Part shown: positions 22,070 through 34,200 of the stretch, one piece after another | Layout of the letters: each line of letters starts with the position of its first letter | Position numbering within the stretch: position 1 is the first letter of the stretch | Assembly (NCBI GenBank): GCA_003313425.1 | Contig: NHZP01000042.1 | Span: forward strand, 372,001-436,000 | DNA: 64,000 bases | Source of the DNA: Pseudopyrenochaeta lycopersici | Taxonomy: Eukaryota; Ascomycota; Dothideomycetes; Pleosporales; Pseudopyrenochaetaceae | Direction: 5' to 3' | Notes under the pieces: generated by a model | What the model was told of the DNA's origin: nothing | The model's input: only the letters and a program-made list of their open reading frames with translations | Databases searched by the model: none | Made by a program: the position numbers and the translations under genes

Positions 22070-23141
22070 TGATTCATCCCGTGCCAACCTCTGTATCGCC
22101 CCCATCAGCATACTGCAGATTGAACGGAGTCAAATCGTCTGGTCCAGCATCTAGTTCATTGCGATCGGCATTGTGCAAAATCCCGTGTGATTCCGATTTA
22201 GCATCGTATGCGGTCTTCTGCTCCGCAGTGCGGCAGACCTCGGAGAGTGCAGGCCCTTCCGCTCACGCAAATGACCGCCCTTCCTTGTCCTCTAGGTCAT
22301 CAAGGCGGCCTGCTGCAACTGAGAGCGGAGCAGTTTCTGGGGGAGAGCTTAGCGTGTCCCACATGGATGTCGCACGACTGAGCGATAGCGGCGACACCTG
22401 GTCGATGTTAAAGTCATCATCTATGTCACTGTATTCGTCGGGAGACAGAGTCCTCGCGTTGTAGGTCCAAGCTTTCCGGTCTCCATAATGCTTCCGCCGC
22501 CGGTTCCTGGCCGAGCTCTCACCCCTGTGCACCGATGTAACGTGCGGGTCACCGAAAAAGGGTCCCTCCGAGAGTCGTAATCGCTTGAAGAAGGCGGGAG
22601 CGGACCATTGTCTAACAGGACTCGGATCTGCCACAGCTTCTCGGCGAGAGGGCGACTGTGATGCAGGCGTTGGCGCGGCATTGACGATTGCAAGATCTGC
22701 GAGCGCGCTGTCGTTGCGAAAAATTTGAACAATGACGGTCGTCGTGTATAGAAGCTCCCAGTCTATGCTCTTCCCTGGAACGTCAACCACTCCTTCCTGT
22801 ACAAATTCCGCACCCTGCAGGTTCAATATAATATTGTCTCCTATTCCGATGCCCGTCGACGCAAGAGCTTTTGCGCTCGGCCCTGAAAAGCAAGCTCTGG
22901 CCTGGCCGTTCTTTCGGCGCAACCTGAAGTCGGGCTCAGCGAGTAATAGCGCGAATCGGCATGTTGAAGACGAGTATGGCCAAATCAGAGTGACTGTGGC
23001 TTTGATACATTTTGATCCAAGTGCAGGTAGACCTGGGCGAAGGGCAGAGATGCGTACTTCATTCATGCTGTGTAAAGCGTTGGTGAGCCGCCCTCGTGAA
23101 ACGAATGCTACTGAATATACAACTTTATGCACTCTGCCCAA
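22070..23141 (-). pseudogene. POT1/Cdc13-type telomere-binding domain gene with premature stop
   Basis: The N-terminal half matches the fungal OB-fold of telomeric single-stranded DNA-binding proteins (POT1/Cdc13, Telo_bind type): KCIKATVTLIWPYSSST, then LLLAEPDFRLRRKNGQ, FSGPSAKALASTGIGIGD and KSIDWELLYTTTVIVQIF. The downstream half is polar, with basic RNRRRKHY and DRKAWTYNARTLSPDEYS segments common to this family. A TGA at about 22,263 ends the 292-codon frame, but the same frame stays open for about 65 more codons to a TGA near 22,066. That suggests a single nonsense change; CGA to TGA is possible. Full-length relatives are considerably longer, so the 3' part is also missing. I infer a broken extra copy, not the working telomere gene. 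Confidence 0.6.
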
Positions 23142-23159
23142 AACATCGAATTCTCGTGA

Positions 23160-24205
23160 CCAACCACAGCTACTACCTGCAATAAGACTAATTACTTCAT
23201 AATGTCAGACGAAAGCTATCGAAACCTCTAGCATTTGTACCCCACGTAAGCAGAGCTCTAGGAGTCAGGCATTGATCGTGGTGCAACCAGTTGCCGGGCA
23301 ACTATTCCACCAAGCCACGATGCATTCTGTCACACAAGGCGCTGATTTCGCAGCAGCTCTCATTTAGAGAAGGCTGAGGCGGTTAAACTTGACCACTAGC
23401 AAATTTGGACATTCTTCCAGTATCGTTTCGCTACCTGATTAGACTCACACTGGATGTCGCTTATGTGTCTACCAACTCACCCGAGGGCCATTTCGAAGCA
23501 ACCAAAATTGTGCCGTGGCAATGACGAGCGCATGTGCTCCAAGTTTTATGCACAGATCAGGTGGTTGTGCCTCGACTTTCAACGCTGAACACAATACGCC
23601 TCCTTCCAGTCCCATGTTTGCTATGTGGAATGATCTACGCTCATAATTGACGTGGTCTCCATTCATCATGGGCTGATCTCTCATATTTCGAGTATCGATA
23701 CCACGTCTCTGAGGCTATATTTCTCATGGAATGGCTATTGCCGTTGTATCCATGCAATCATGCGGACATACAAATTGCTCTAAGAGCGTAAGTCTAGGGG
23801 TGGTGCTGTAATGATTCTGGAAATAACAATTCGAGCTGGATCATTGTGATTCAATCATTTCCAGAGCCAGCAAGATTCAACTGGCAATCAACCTTTGCCG
23901 CTTCGAGAAGGAGCGTTATGATTTGGATATAGTAGCAGTCTTCGTATCCGCTTGGCAAGACAGTCGCTTGATGAACTGTGGATGCAAAAACACACATCTC
24001 AGGCAGTCTATGTGCGTCAGCTGCCACACGCACGACCACAAAAGTAATACGAATACGGAAGAGTGAGTAGAGCCAGGCTAGGAACGCATTTGGCATAAGC
24101 ATCTAGCTCTATCGAAACGCTGGTGTCCTTCATCAGCCATAGAGCTATCTAGCTTGCAATTAGCAGCGCCAGAAAGGACTGTCCGCCACTATTGAGCTGG
24201 CTGTA
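23160..24205. other. Intergenic
   Basis: Only short frames without recognisable domains. Upstream exons of the telomere-binding-like gene could lie just right of 23,141 but were not resolved. Confidence 0.35.
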
Positions 24206-24212
24206 TCCCGCT

Positions 24213-25088
24213 CTACAGTCCATATCTGAACCAACCTGCCGCCAGTTCCTCCAAACCTCCAACCGCCGCCTGCGCTGATGGCAGGCTGAGCAAAGGATGC
24301 TCGCGAGCATTGCGATCTAACAACAACCGGTCGAACTCCTCTTCCCAAGGATACCATCGGAGATTGCACGGCATCTGCGCATTCGTCGTGACTAGCTCGA
24401 TTTCCGAGTCTGAGAGATAGGATACCGAAGTTGCCTGAGCCAGCTGTGCGATGAGGCGTGCGTCTTTTCGAAGTGTCAGCAGGTAGGCAAGACCCCGCAG
24501 TACGAAATTTGGGTCGGCTTGGGACCAGTAAGGTATGTGGACCCTCACAGAGACGTCGGCATTCTCCATACAGTGCTTCACGATGGCTGATAGCTTACTC
24601 TTGCCAAACTCGCGTGCGAAAGTCTTTAGAGAACACCTGATTGCCACTTGGCGAAGCATAGGCCAGCGACGAAAGAGAGATGCACACTGCTCAATGGCAT
24701 TCCAAGAGCATGTATCTTGGAAAATAACCAGGTTTTGGTGCAAGTCCAGGCCTTTAGTCTCATCATGAAGTTGCCTACAAACGTATTTGAGCTGGTTGAG
24801 ATCTCTTCGATTTTTGGTACGCCGAGTAAAGGTCCGGCTAAGCGAAGCTCGGCGAAGCCAGGCGAGTATGTTCTTATGAGATGGCAAATTCACCGACCTT
24901 GGAGAAAGAATGCTGGTTCCATCTCTGACTGGCTTGTAGAGAAGGCCGTGTGCATCATAGAGCACATACATATAAATCTGGTCGCGGAGCTCTCGTGGGA
25001 GCCAAAACAGAGGGGACATTCTGAATTCCTCGAGCATATCTGCAAATGTATTCATAGTACTCACGAAGCCTCTGCTGTCAATAGCCAA
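24213..25088 (-). CDS. F-box-like / 'LPRELRDQIY' family protein
   Basis: A single-exon frame of up to 291 residues (a second ATG is at 25,055). Near residue 25 it has SPLFWLPRELRDQIYMYVL, the N-terminal signature of a large dothideomycete family related to F-box/2EXR proteins. A positively charged segment follows, then QLKYVCRQLHDETKGL, the second conserved block (usually 'CRQIYxEA'). Family members are mostly uncharacterised; F-box-like members may recruit substrates to SCF ubiquitin ligases, but that is not shown here. The frame is uninterrupted. Confidence 0.75.
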   Translation of the reverse strand: MAIDSRGFVSTMNTFADMLEEFRMSPLFWLPRELRDQIYMYVLYDAHGLLYKPVRDGTSILSPRSVNLPSHKNILAWLRRASLSRTFTRRTKNRRDLNQLKYVCRQLHDETKGLDLHQNLVIFQDTCSWNAIEQCASLFRRWPMLRQVAIRCSLKTFAREFGKSKLSAIVKHCMENADVSVRVHIPYWSQADPNFVLRGLAYLLTLRKDARLIAQLAQATSVSYLSDSEIELVTTNAQMPCNLRWYPWEEEFDRLLLDRNAREHPLLSLPSAQAAVGGLEELAAGWFRYGL

Positions 25089-25089
25089 T

Positions 25090-26660
25090 CAGATGATCTT
25101 CCTCCACAATGCTGATGAGTGACGCATGCTCAAGATGGTCACTGGGTGGATAACCTAATCGGGGCTGCTGCTTGTTTTTGTGGTTCAGGTTAGCTACGCT
25201 CTCGGAATACAAGCTCTGCATGTACAAGGCAAAGGCGCTATTTAGCGATGTGCTTACGAAACGTTGGTCAGGTGGTTGCTTCGATCTAAATGGTAGAATG
25301 TAGATATGAATGCCAAAGCGGCTTAAGCCTAACTGCATGAGACTACCAAACGTTGAACATTGAAGCAGCAAGACCACGGCGCACGTCACTTTGTGCATTC
25401 CAACAACCCTTGGCAGACAGTTGAGGGGTTGAAGTGGCTGACCAGAGCTACGAAGGAGCTCGTATTTTTTAAGCACTGGCCCAACCCACCAGAACAACAA
25501 CAGATTATAAGCAAGTACTCTAAAACCTGCAATATAGACTCTTAAGATAGTGCTTAATAGTGTTAAATAATCCTTATTTTAAAATATACTATAGCTATTT
25601 TGTTGAGGTTGCTGCAAGTTGACTTAAATTTTAGCCACAAAACACAAAAAATACGAGCTCCTTCGTCGACGCTTTGTCCGTTCTCCACGGCGTAGGGAAG
25701 GTGTACCGAGCTAGAGCTGAAGAGGTAAAGCCTGTATTACGCGAGGCAGATATGCTTGATAAGGAAAGTTGTGCGACGTGCAGAAAAGCAAGACTGCAAA
25801 TGCGACCGAGACAAACAGCTTGTACGATCATCTTTACATCGTGATTCCCATACAGGTGAGCGTAATCAGGTACATCGTTTAGTGGCGATGAGCCAAGCAA
25901 CTAGCACGCGAGCGACATCATCTTAGTGCTTTGGAGAATTAGCAGTAAGCAACATCTTCGTCTACAGCATCATCTTTCTGGTTGTGCGTGGCGCCCCGCA
26001 GCAATTCTTGTAGCGCTAAGCAGATGATGAGCTAAATCAGGCCAAGCTCGCATAGGCGTGCGAAAGTGGCTCGAATTGATCACTAACGCTTGCTTGCCAA
26101 GCGTCCGGCCGTGAAGTAATATGAAAGTCTTTGTAGGAAGCGTCTTGTACAGTATCTGCATCTCCATTTGCAGAGTCTGGTTATTCAAGACAATACTTCC
26201 GCGCTACATGGAGCCTAGTGAGTTCACGGAGACAGGGATAGAGAAGGAAGCAGCCAGTAACAACTTGAATGCGGAGATAGGAATTTTCTTGTTAGCCAAG
26301 CAGTGCCGTGAACACGTGCCAGTATCAGCTGTGCGAGGAATTAATCTTAAATGTGCGGCCACGCCACGGCGGTTATCACAGCACACAACACCTTCTCAGT
26401 CTTGTCATTCGAATTAGCTAGACAGCTCTGCTTAGCTACAGTAGTGCGGATTCCTGTAGCAGCAGCCAGCAGCAAGGACAGTTGAAAGATGCTGCAAATC
26501 AAGCCGCTTATCTAGCCTTAATCATAATGGTTCTTCAGTTTATACTACAAGACAGACTTCTTGATGTACTATGAGACAGAATCTCCAAAGCTAAAAAAGC
26601 ATGATTGCCAAGCCCAGGAGACAGGAAATACTTGCGTAGCCACGATGCACCGTTTCTATC
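25090..26660. other. Intergenic with a 20-bp inverted repeat
   Basis: No gene is supported. A perfect 20-bp inverted repeat (25,451-25,470 and 25,646-25,665) brackets 175 bp of AT-rich DNA. The remaining frames are short and overlapping. Confidence 0.4.
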
Positions 26661-26664
26661 CCAA

Positions 26665-27837
26665 TCACAGCTTAGAGTTTGAGGAGACGAGATCCCGAGT
26701 CTGACCTTTTCCTCTCGCAAGGGCTGCGTGGCTTTTAGCAAAGGTATTGTTGGCAATGGCAGCAATGGTACTCATGTCTAATGCAAGCGCAAACGCTCCA
26801 ACGAGCCCAGCGAAACGCCTCTTTCCCCCCAAACCCTGGCATCCGAGTAGCCGGAGAGACTCTTGCTGCGTCGCGTAGAACGTCCCTCCCCCCACAACTG
26901 CAACGGGTAGCGATGGAAAGAACATAGTCAGCCTCAGCTCTTTCGTTGTCCAGTCATACTCGGGTGTCAGGTGGCTCCAGCAGCCCTCCGCCACACTTGC
27001 GGCGTCCTGACCGCAGCTTATGAACATGGCTGCTATGATGTTGGCAGCGTTGATGTTACAGCCGAACTGCCCGTTGCGGATGCCACCCTCCTTCAGGATA
27101 AGTATCGCCTGATACAGCCGTTCGGTCGTACACCCGAGGACTTCTTGGCAGACAGCGTCGTTCAGCCTGCCCCAGACGATAACCTGCACTCCTCGAGGCT
27201 CTTTCACATTGCCCCAAGAAGGCTTCTTATCTGACGCCATCTGACCCTCGATGATGATGTCCCGGACCCGTAGCTCTCGTGCTGTGGCCGATGCGATGAA
27301 GCTATCGCAGACTCGCTGGGTAGCGATGGTGACCATGTTCTGCCCCGCGGCATCTCCACAAGCGTAGCTGAAGTGTACATGGACGCTGGACCCGATGATG
27401 TGTGGTGTCAGCTTCTGAAGGTGAGCGTGGCGACTCGTGCTTTCAGCCTCGCGCGCGAACTGTTCGTGCAGGCGGGGCAGCAGCTCTGCAAACGCAACGG
27501 CGTCCGCGGTGTCGGCGAACATGAAGACAGGGGCCCGGGACATGCCTTCACCGAGCACCCTGAAGTGGACACCGCCGCATTGATGGAGTGCCTTGCTTCC
27601 GCGGGAGCAGCTCGCGACTAGCGTGGGCTCGACAGTCGCTAATGGAGCGAAAAACTCGTCGTCGGTGTTCTCGGAGCCTTGGATTCGCAAGGGGCCTGCT
27701 AGCCCTACCGGGACTTTTGCGTAGCCGACGAAGTTCTCGATGTTGACTTTATCATGCTCGCCTTTGAGGGCTTGGATGTGCGGAATGCGGTCGAGAAGCG
27801 AGTGGAACTTGTCCGTACGCTGCACCGCATCGCGCAT
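26665..27837 (-). CDS. HMG-CoA reductase catalytic domain, soluble and divergent
   Basis: A 390-residue frame covering the whole class I HMG-CoA reductase catalytic domain (HMG-CoA plus 2 NADPH to mevalonate, the committed isoprenoid/sterol step). Motifs: ENFVGYAKVPVGLAGPL (33-50), PLATVEPTLVASCSRGSKAL (65-84), GDAAGQNMV (161-169), SDKKPSWGNV (202-211), CGQDAASV (275-282), VGGGTF (315-320), AKSHAALARG (367-376). The catalytic tetrad aligns with human E559, K691, D767 and H866 as E70, K204 (or K205), D278 and H370, with similar spacing. The usual N-terminal membrane/sterol-sensing region is absent and an in-frame stop lies just upstream of the ATG. Several near-invariant neighbours differ (TVEP for TTEG; PSWGN for PAAIN). 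It may be a specialised paralogue from secondary metabolism rather than the housekeeping enzyme. Confidence 0.85.
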   Translation of the reverse strand: MRDAVQRTDKFHSLLDRIPHIQALKGEHDKVNIENFVGYAKVPVGLAGPLRIQGSENTDDEFFAPLATVEPTLVASCSRGSKALHQCGGVHFRVLGEGMSRAPVFMFADTADAVAFAELLPRLHEQFAREAESTSRHAHLQKLTPHIIGSSVHVHFSYACGDAAGQNMVTIATQRVCDSFIASATARELRVRDIIIEGQMASDKKPSWGNVKEPRGVQVIVWGRLNDAVCQEVLGCTTERLYQAILILKEGGIRNGQFGCNINAANIIAAMFISCGQDAASVAEGCWSHLTPEYDWTTKELRLTMFFPSLPVAVVGGGTFYATQQESLRLLGCQGLGGKRRFAGLVGAFALALDMSTIAAIANNTFAKSHAALARGKGQTRDLVSSNSKL

Positions 27838-27839
27838 TC

Positions 27840-29905
27840 TGACAGCTGGTATCGACGTTCAAAAGGCTGTGAATGGTGTTCGATGCACACAAGTGGACAA
27901 GGAAGAGACTTCATATAAATGCCTACAACAGGCGAAGGAAGCCGTTAGAGGCCAAGTGATTATATTCGCCCTTATATGAAGACAACAACGAATCATCTTC
28001 AGTCTTAGATAGCGAGGAGTAGTCCTTGTCATCACCTCATTTGGCGCATTTCCTTCTCCAGTGGTGTTAATTGGAGCTATGGCAGGGCTCAATGCCAGTC
28101 GTTTAGAATACTGAAGATCATGCTCGCTGACCACTCTGGAGGAAAGACTTGGACGAACATTTTGCAGAGCTTATCGCACATTTGGCGCAGGAAAAGTTTG
28201 CTGATGAGTAGCCTCATCAACAGCAAAATCCGCGGGTGTGCAGCGGCTGGTGACCTAGTGATGTAGAGCCAATGTCAGCATGAACCAAGTCATTGGGTTC
28301 CGGGCGGGCAGTTAGTCCTGATTGGGCTTCGATCGCGCTTAGCCCATCTGCAGAAAGATAACGTTAAGCGAACGAGCTCAGTGAAACTTTTGCGGCAATC
28401 TGCTCATCGCGCTCATTTCCATGGATGAGACTACGAATTGTTTTCTACAGATTGCTGACGCTGGGTAATTTTGGGTGTAATTCATCCCCGAAGCCTCGTA
28501 AAGTTCTCGCTCGATCGTTTGAAGAACGAAAGCGCCTATCATGGGAAAGCACTACAGATCTGACACGAGGCATGGTGCTTTAGGGTTTCTTCAAGCTCTA
28601 TGGTCAGTTTCCCGCACGTGTTAGTGGGTTGAACCTAGTCGCGAAGCCAAAGGAAACGGCAAAGGTGTCTATTTCTTCCAGGACATGAATGGGCTGGGCA
28701 AGCCGTCAACTACGTCTGTCCATGGCACAGGCCTGGGCGCAAGGTAACGAAGCGTATACAGCACCAAAAATGCGCATGATCTTCGAGTTCTGGCGCGTAT
28801 ATCATAGCTGCTGGACGAGGTTGTTCTCTGAGGACTGCAAAGGACCTTAGGAGCGCCAATCACGATGCGCGCGTGATGAAAACGATTCGCTTATCCGATG
28901 TCGTAACAGTTGACCTGTGCCATACTAGTGCTCATGTGCTGACCGAGTATTGGATTGGCATGACCTGGTAGAGAGCTCAAAAGTGATTGCATGATCGAAT
29001 GTCTGTAAGCAGGAAGCGGTCGTACTGTATGATTTCTGTATGCTGTGTAAATGTAATGAGAGGTGGGGTGGTGCAATTCTAATGCAGCACAGCATAATGT
29101 AAGCTATACAGCAGTATTCTGCTTGCATCGTGCTTACGTGCTGAACTATCATATCAACTTTGCGACCACGTCTAGTAATCTAGCCATGGACGAGGATACG
29201 ATGTTTGCTTATCCGAGGTAACCGTCAGGCATGGCAGATCGCGATATCATCAGGCGGTTGTTGTATAACGTATGCTGATACTCCAGCGTCATACTTCAGC
29301 GTATTACTCTGGACGCCGATTCTTTTAGCGTCGCTATCGAAACAATTGACAGTCTAAGTGACAGGCAGGAGATCCGCTGACCCAGGTGCGTAGGATGCGT
29401 ACCTAAGCCGGTAACCGGCCGCGTAGCGGTGTTACGCTGTATGTGTGAGCCAACATTCCAGATTCTGCCATGATTGTAGTTGTTTTGACGCCAACAGTTC
29501 CATGAACAAGACATTAGCCTTGTAGCTGGATGCTTTCACGCCGCAACTGCTGCAAAGTTAGCGTCAGAAGCATGGCGAGCTGATGTGTCCAGTCTGAGAA
29601 AGCTCTATGCTCGACGCAGTGCCAATAGTAAGCCGGTAAAGCATTTAGTTGAGCAGTGGTTCACCCCGCACAGTAGTGGCTCAACAGAGTTTCGACGTGC
29701 TCAACCGGCGCAGGCGAACAGACGACGTGAATAGTGAGATGATCATCACAAGGGAGTAGTTATGCGCCATATCGCAACAACCATCTTTCTGCTTTACTGC
29801 TCCTTACCTGCCTTTAGAACGGCTCTGCCCGACACAGAACGTCGAACAGTTCGGTATTGAATCCAAGGGATAGATCGCTACTTCTTCAGGCATCACGAAC
29901 ATCCC
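27840..29905. other. Intergenic, no recognisable gene
   Basis: About 2 kb with only short frames on both strands. I saw no domain, repeat family or RNA gene. The left end presumably includes the HMG-CoA reductase promoter and 5' leader. Confidence 0.4.
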
Positions 29906-29912
29906 CGGCACA

Positions 29913-30924
29913 ATGACTACTTGGTGGGTTTCGACGCTGGCTTTGGCGGCAAGCGCTCTCCTAGCTCTCAGCTCCGCGCAAACCACGACGAACGAGGTAG
30001 CTAGTGTAACATCGTCGACCCCAGTTACCTCTCAAAGCGCAAGCACAGCATCGCCCGTGATCGGGGCAAGCAGCACGGCGACCGGTGTGAGCGAGCCTCG
30101 CGTGCATCTTGTCAAAGCAGGAGCGGGCGGCTTCCAATTCGAGCCTGCGGAATTGACCAACGTCTCTGTCGGCGACATTATTACATTTGAGTTCTATCCT
30201 CCGGACCACTCAGTCGCCCGAGCGGAGTATGGAAGCGCATGCGTGCCTTATGAATACACTGGAAAGGATAAGACGGGATTCTGGTCAGAGACTCAATGGG
30301 TTGAGACTACAAGCGATGTGTGTGACTGCATCCCTTCATTCCTTCATAGTGTTGAGACATGCCGGCTGATCGTGCTAGATCACTCACTGGAATCTGACCA
30401 TCAACAGCACAGAGCCTATCTTCTACTATTGTGCCGCTCCAAATTCGTGCATGGGAAAGCAGATGGTCGGCGCTATCAATCCTAGCAGCACCCAGACCCT
30501 CGATGCGCAGATCCTTGCAGCAGCAAGGGCAGACTTCCAGGTAGCACCCGGCGAACCCGTTCCCAAAGAAGCTTCCTCGACACTCGTGGCCGCACCTACT
30601 GCTAGCTCGCAAGAAACCTCGACGGCGAGCAACCATCACTCTCCAAAGCTCTCCAGTGCCGCAATTGTCGGGGTTGTTTTTGGTGGAATTGCTTTTATTG
30701 CGCTTTGCGCCGCAGCTCTCTTTCATGTGGCACGCAGGACCAGGATCGGGCATAGAGCGGCACTCCTGACGCCACCATCCAACCCAGCCGGCGCACACCT
30801 CATCAGTCCTGGTGTCTGTGAGATTCCACCTCCGTTCTCGCCGTCGTCTACCATCATATCGCCATATGTCTACCCGTATCAAGAGTATATTCATCAGATT
30901 CCTGACAACGAACAGCCACAGTAA
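29913..30924 (+). CDS. Serine-rich cupredoxin-like membrane protein
   Basis: Two exons (29,913-30,319 and 30,408-30,924; 88-bp intron with GTGTGA donor and CAG acceptor) give about 307 residues. There is an N-terminal signal peptide (TLALAASALLALSSAQ) and a Ser/Thr-rich stretch. A cupredoxin fold follows: HLVKAGAGGFQFEPAELTNV, then VGDIITFEFYPPDHSV, then after the splice TEPIFYYCAAPNSCMGKQMV and GAINP. Next come a second Ser/Thr-rich linker, one TM helix (AAIVGVVFGGIAFIALCAAA) with a basic stop-transfer RRTR, and a Pro-rich cytoplasmic tail. The His and Cys positions of a type-1 copper site are present, but the usual second His is replaced by Ser (PNSC), so copper binding is doubtful. Relatives sit at the cell surface. 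Confidence 0.85.
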
Positions 30925-31247
30925 GTCTCACTATCTAAGGAGTCATATCTGGAACACATGCTGATGCACAAGCAGGGTACAAACACAAGTAGTTTCACCG
31001 CTAGTTCCGACAATAAGTCGACTTGCGGAACTTGAAGACAAGCGTGGTAGCTTTTCACTAAGACCGGAAACTGATTGAGTGCCTTTTGCCTCATATTCCG
31101 TATGGCGACAAAGATCATGGGAGCATGAAACCCAGCGGTACCAGGCATTGAATAGATAACGCTTTGGAGACCTAATACATTCTTTGCAGCATGTATGTGC
31201 CCGCCAGGTTAGCAGCAAGATTGATGGCCCTCCTGTTCCCAGCATTA
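30925..31247. other. Short intergenic
   Basis: Nothing recognised between the cupredoxin-like gene and the target-site duplication of the hAT element. Confidence 0.4.
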
Positions 31248-31255
31248 TCACGAAG

Positions 31256-34200
31256 CAGACTTGCCAACAAGCAAATCAAATCAACTTAAAGCCTAAAGTT
31301 GATTTGATTGTTACTTCGGAGCCATCTGATTGATTGTGAGTTGATTATTGCCTATTTAGGATAAAGTTGATTGATTTGATTGATTTGATTGACTCGAAAG
31401 AGGTGCCAAGAGATTATATCCTATACAAATTACAGTAGTAGAGAATCCCACTCGTCCATGTGGTACTCTTGGACGATTTGCTCGTCAGTCAACTCCATCT
31501 CATCGCTGCTGTATGGTGTTTTGAAGCCAGCTTTTACCCAAGATCTCACTAGTTGGAGAGCAGCGAGTTGTTCACTACCTATCCGACGTCGTTTCGGCTC
31601 AAGTAGATCGCCAAGCTCACTAAAGAGGCGCTCACAATCGCTGCTTGATGCTGGGATTGTTAGTATATCGATTGCAAACTGCGCCAAATTGGGGTATTTT
31701 GGCCTCATTCGAATCCAATACTTGACTGGGTCACCATCAGCCTCGTTCTCTTCCTGCGCCCATACTGGTTCTCTCGATCTCCACTGCTCGTACTCATCTT
31801 CTGGAGCCTCTGGAGCGCCGCCGCGGTGGATCAACGCAGCGATCGCGTCGTCAATGCTGCTTGTGCGTACTGCAATTGCTTGTGGCGAGCGTGGGCGGTG
31901 AGGCTTATACTCTGCCCAAAGCTGCTGGAAGCCTCGGCTAGCTCTGTTGAGCCAATCAGGTTCGTCAACCCAACTATTCTCGCAGTAGTACTTGTAGTAT
32001 GGATGGAGGCAGGTGGCGGCGTAGTAAGCAGGTGAGTCGTCAAGCTTTGAGTAATAGTCGTTAGCTTTGCTCCAAGCTGCGTTTATATTGACGAGGAGGT
32101 GATCTTCAGGAGCCTCACGATGGGAGGCAAAGTTAACCTGCGATAGATAGGTTTTGCGCGCTTCGAGTTGCTTTAACACGAATTCAAACACCGGTATAAT
32201 CTCATATATAGCGCCAAATTTGCTAGCTTTACCGCGCCCTTCAAGGCGCTTAGTAGCAAGCTTTAGCGGCTCTAAGCAGTCTTGATACTCTGTAATTGTG
32301 ATCCAGTCGGCAGCTTGTAGCCCAGTTGATCTCATCCAACTTGGAGCATCTGGTGGCTTAGTGTGGCGCCGTTCAGCGAGAGTATCAGCAGTCGCGATCT
32401 TGCTAATGTGGTGCTCAGCGTATAAACTAAACGCAGCTTGAAGCTTTATAGCGCGCGCAAAAGCTGCGCAATATGAGTTCCAACGAGTGACAACTGGCTT
32501 GACTGGCTCAAGTATATAGGTGCGTTCGTCAGCAGCGAGCCTAGTATTTGCGCGCTCTTGGCACTCGCGGAAGAGTTTATATTGTTGCGGTGTTTTGATG
32601 TAGTTAATTACATCTATTAACACTTCTAAAGGCCCGTTTTTGCGCCACTCCTGCATGTACTGCTCCTCTTGAGTATAGTGCTCCTCAGCGTTCTCGTAGG
32701 CGTCTTTGTTGGTGCCAAACATAAGCTTTTGTCCGACGAGGTTAAGTGTATGGCAGCTACAGCGCAGGCGCCGGTGCGCTAGCTCAAAGGTGTAGTTACT
32801 AGCAATTATAGCGATTGCGGCGTCGTTGTTCTTAGCGTTATCAAGTACAAAGTAGCCTAATTGACTACGAGTTATACTGTAAGCTTCAAGCGTTTGAGTC
32901 ACAGCTTGAGCGATTGCTTCGCCTGTATGGGCGCGCGCGAGCTGTGGGAGAGCGATGGGCAGGTCTCGTATAGTGCCGGAGTTATCAGCAAAGTGGGCAA
33001 CCACTCCAAAAAAGCCACGTTTGCCTCCTTTAGTCGTCCAGCCGTCGAAGCTTATATGAATTTTGCTTATTGCAGTGGATAGGGCCGTGACAACTTGAGG
33101 CTTTAAGTGCCGGAACAGCCTCATTACAAAGGCAGCGGCGCTCGTACGACTCGCCCACAACGACCTCTCAGCTTCTGGGTTGATAGCTGTCATCATCTCG
33201 CGGAAAGCTGGTGTCTCCAACTCACGAAGTGGGTGATTATTCTCAACGAGCCATAGGATAACTGCGCGCCGGAAGTGCTGTACGTTGAAGTTTCCCATTG
33301 CGTTAGCAACATCTTGATCTATTGCAACACCAGCTTCAAATGCTTGCCGCAATGAGCGTTGCCCAGAAGCTCTTGTAGGCTCGCGAACGCCATCTTCTGT
33401 GAGGTTATGGCCAGGCGTACGCTGCTTGAGATGGGACGCTGCCGACGAAGTAGCCTTTGTAACATTGAACATACCGCTGCGGCCAGCGTCAATACGCTTG
33501 TGGAGATGGCAGTACTTGCATACAAACCATAGTTGAGATGGATCTTTAAGCTCAGCAACGCGATAGCCATGCTTGAATATCCAGCTTTTCTTGCGTCGCT
33601 GAGTTGCTAGAGGCTTAATATATCCACGCAGGCGCTCCCATTTGATGCCTTCAAAATCATCAACCGTAGAGATCATCTCATTGCTATCTCCATCCTCAGT
33701 TATAGCTATAGTGCCAGCACCACTGCCCTCAGCGGGCGGCGCGATCTCTGCCTCGGGCTGCGACTCCAAAAACTGCAACTCAAACGTTGGCTCTGGGCGC
33801 TGCGAACAGGTGGCCTGGCTTGCGGCAGCCAAGGCTCTCCGAGGTGATCGGCGCAGCGATGTAGGAGGCGATGTAGGCGTTGATGTAGGCGGCGATGTAG
33901 AAGGGCCAGCACCGCGCGCGGCAACTCTGGTACGTTTACTCGTTGAATTACTTGATTGGAGACGACGTTTAGGCGCCATCTTAGACAATAAAACGCTTAA
34001 AAACGCGACAATACAGCTGGTATAGATGGCTGTTGAGCATCAACAAAGGGCGCGTCAATATGAGATAGCCCAAATAAGTTAGTATATTAGTAAGTTTGGG
34101 CTAGATCTTAAGCTACCTGCAACACCAAGAAAGTATCACGGGATCAGCTTCCCACCTATCACAAAAACCTCAAAGACGTGCACACACTAAACCAATTAAC

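Noticed and set aside
28370..28400. GTGAAACTTTTGCGGCAA, slightly like the terminal repeat of the Tc1 element at 6 kb
   Set aside because: Similarity covers only about a dozen bases, there is no TA-bounded partner, and no element body is visible.
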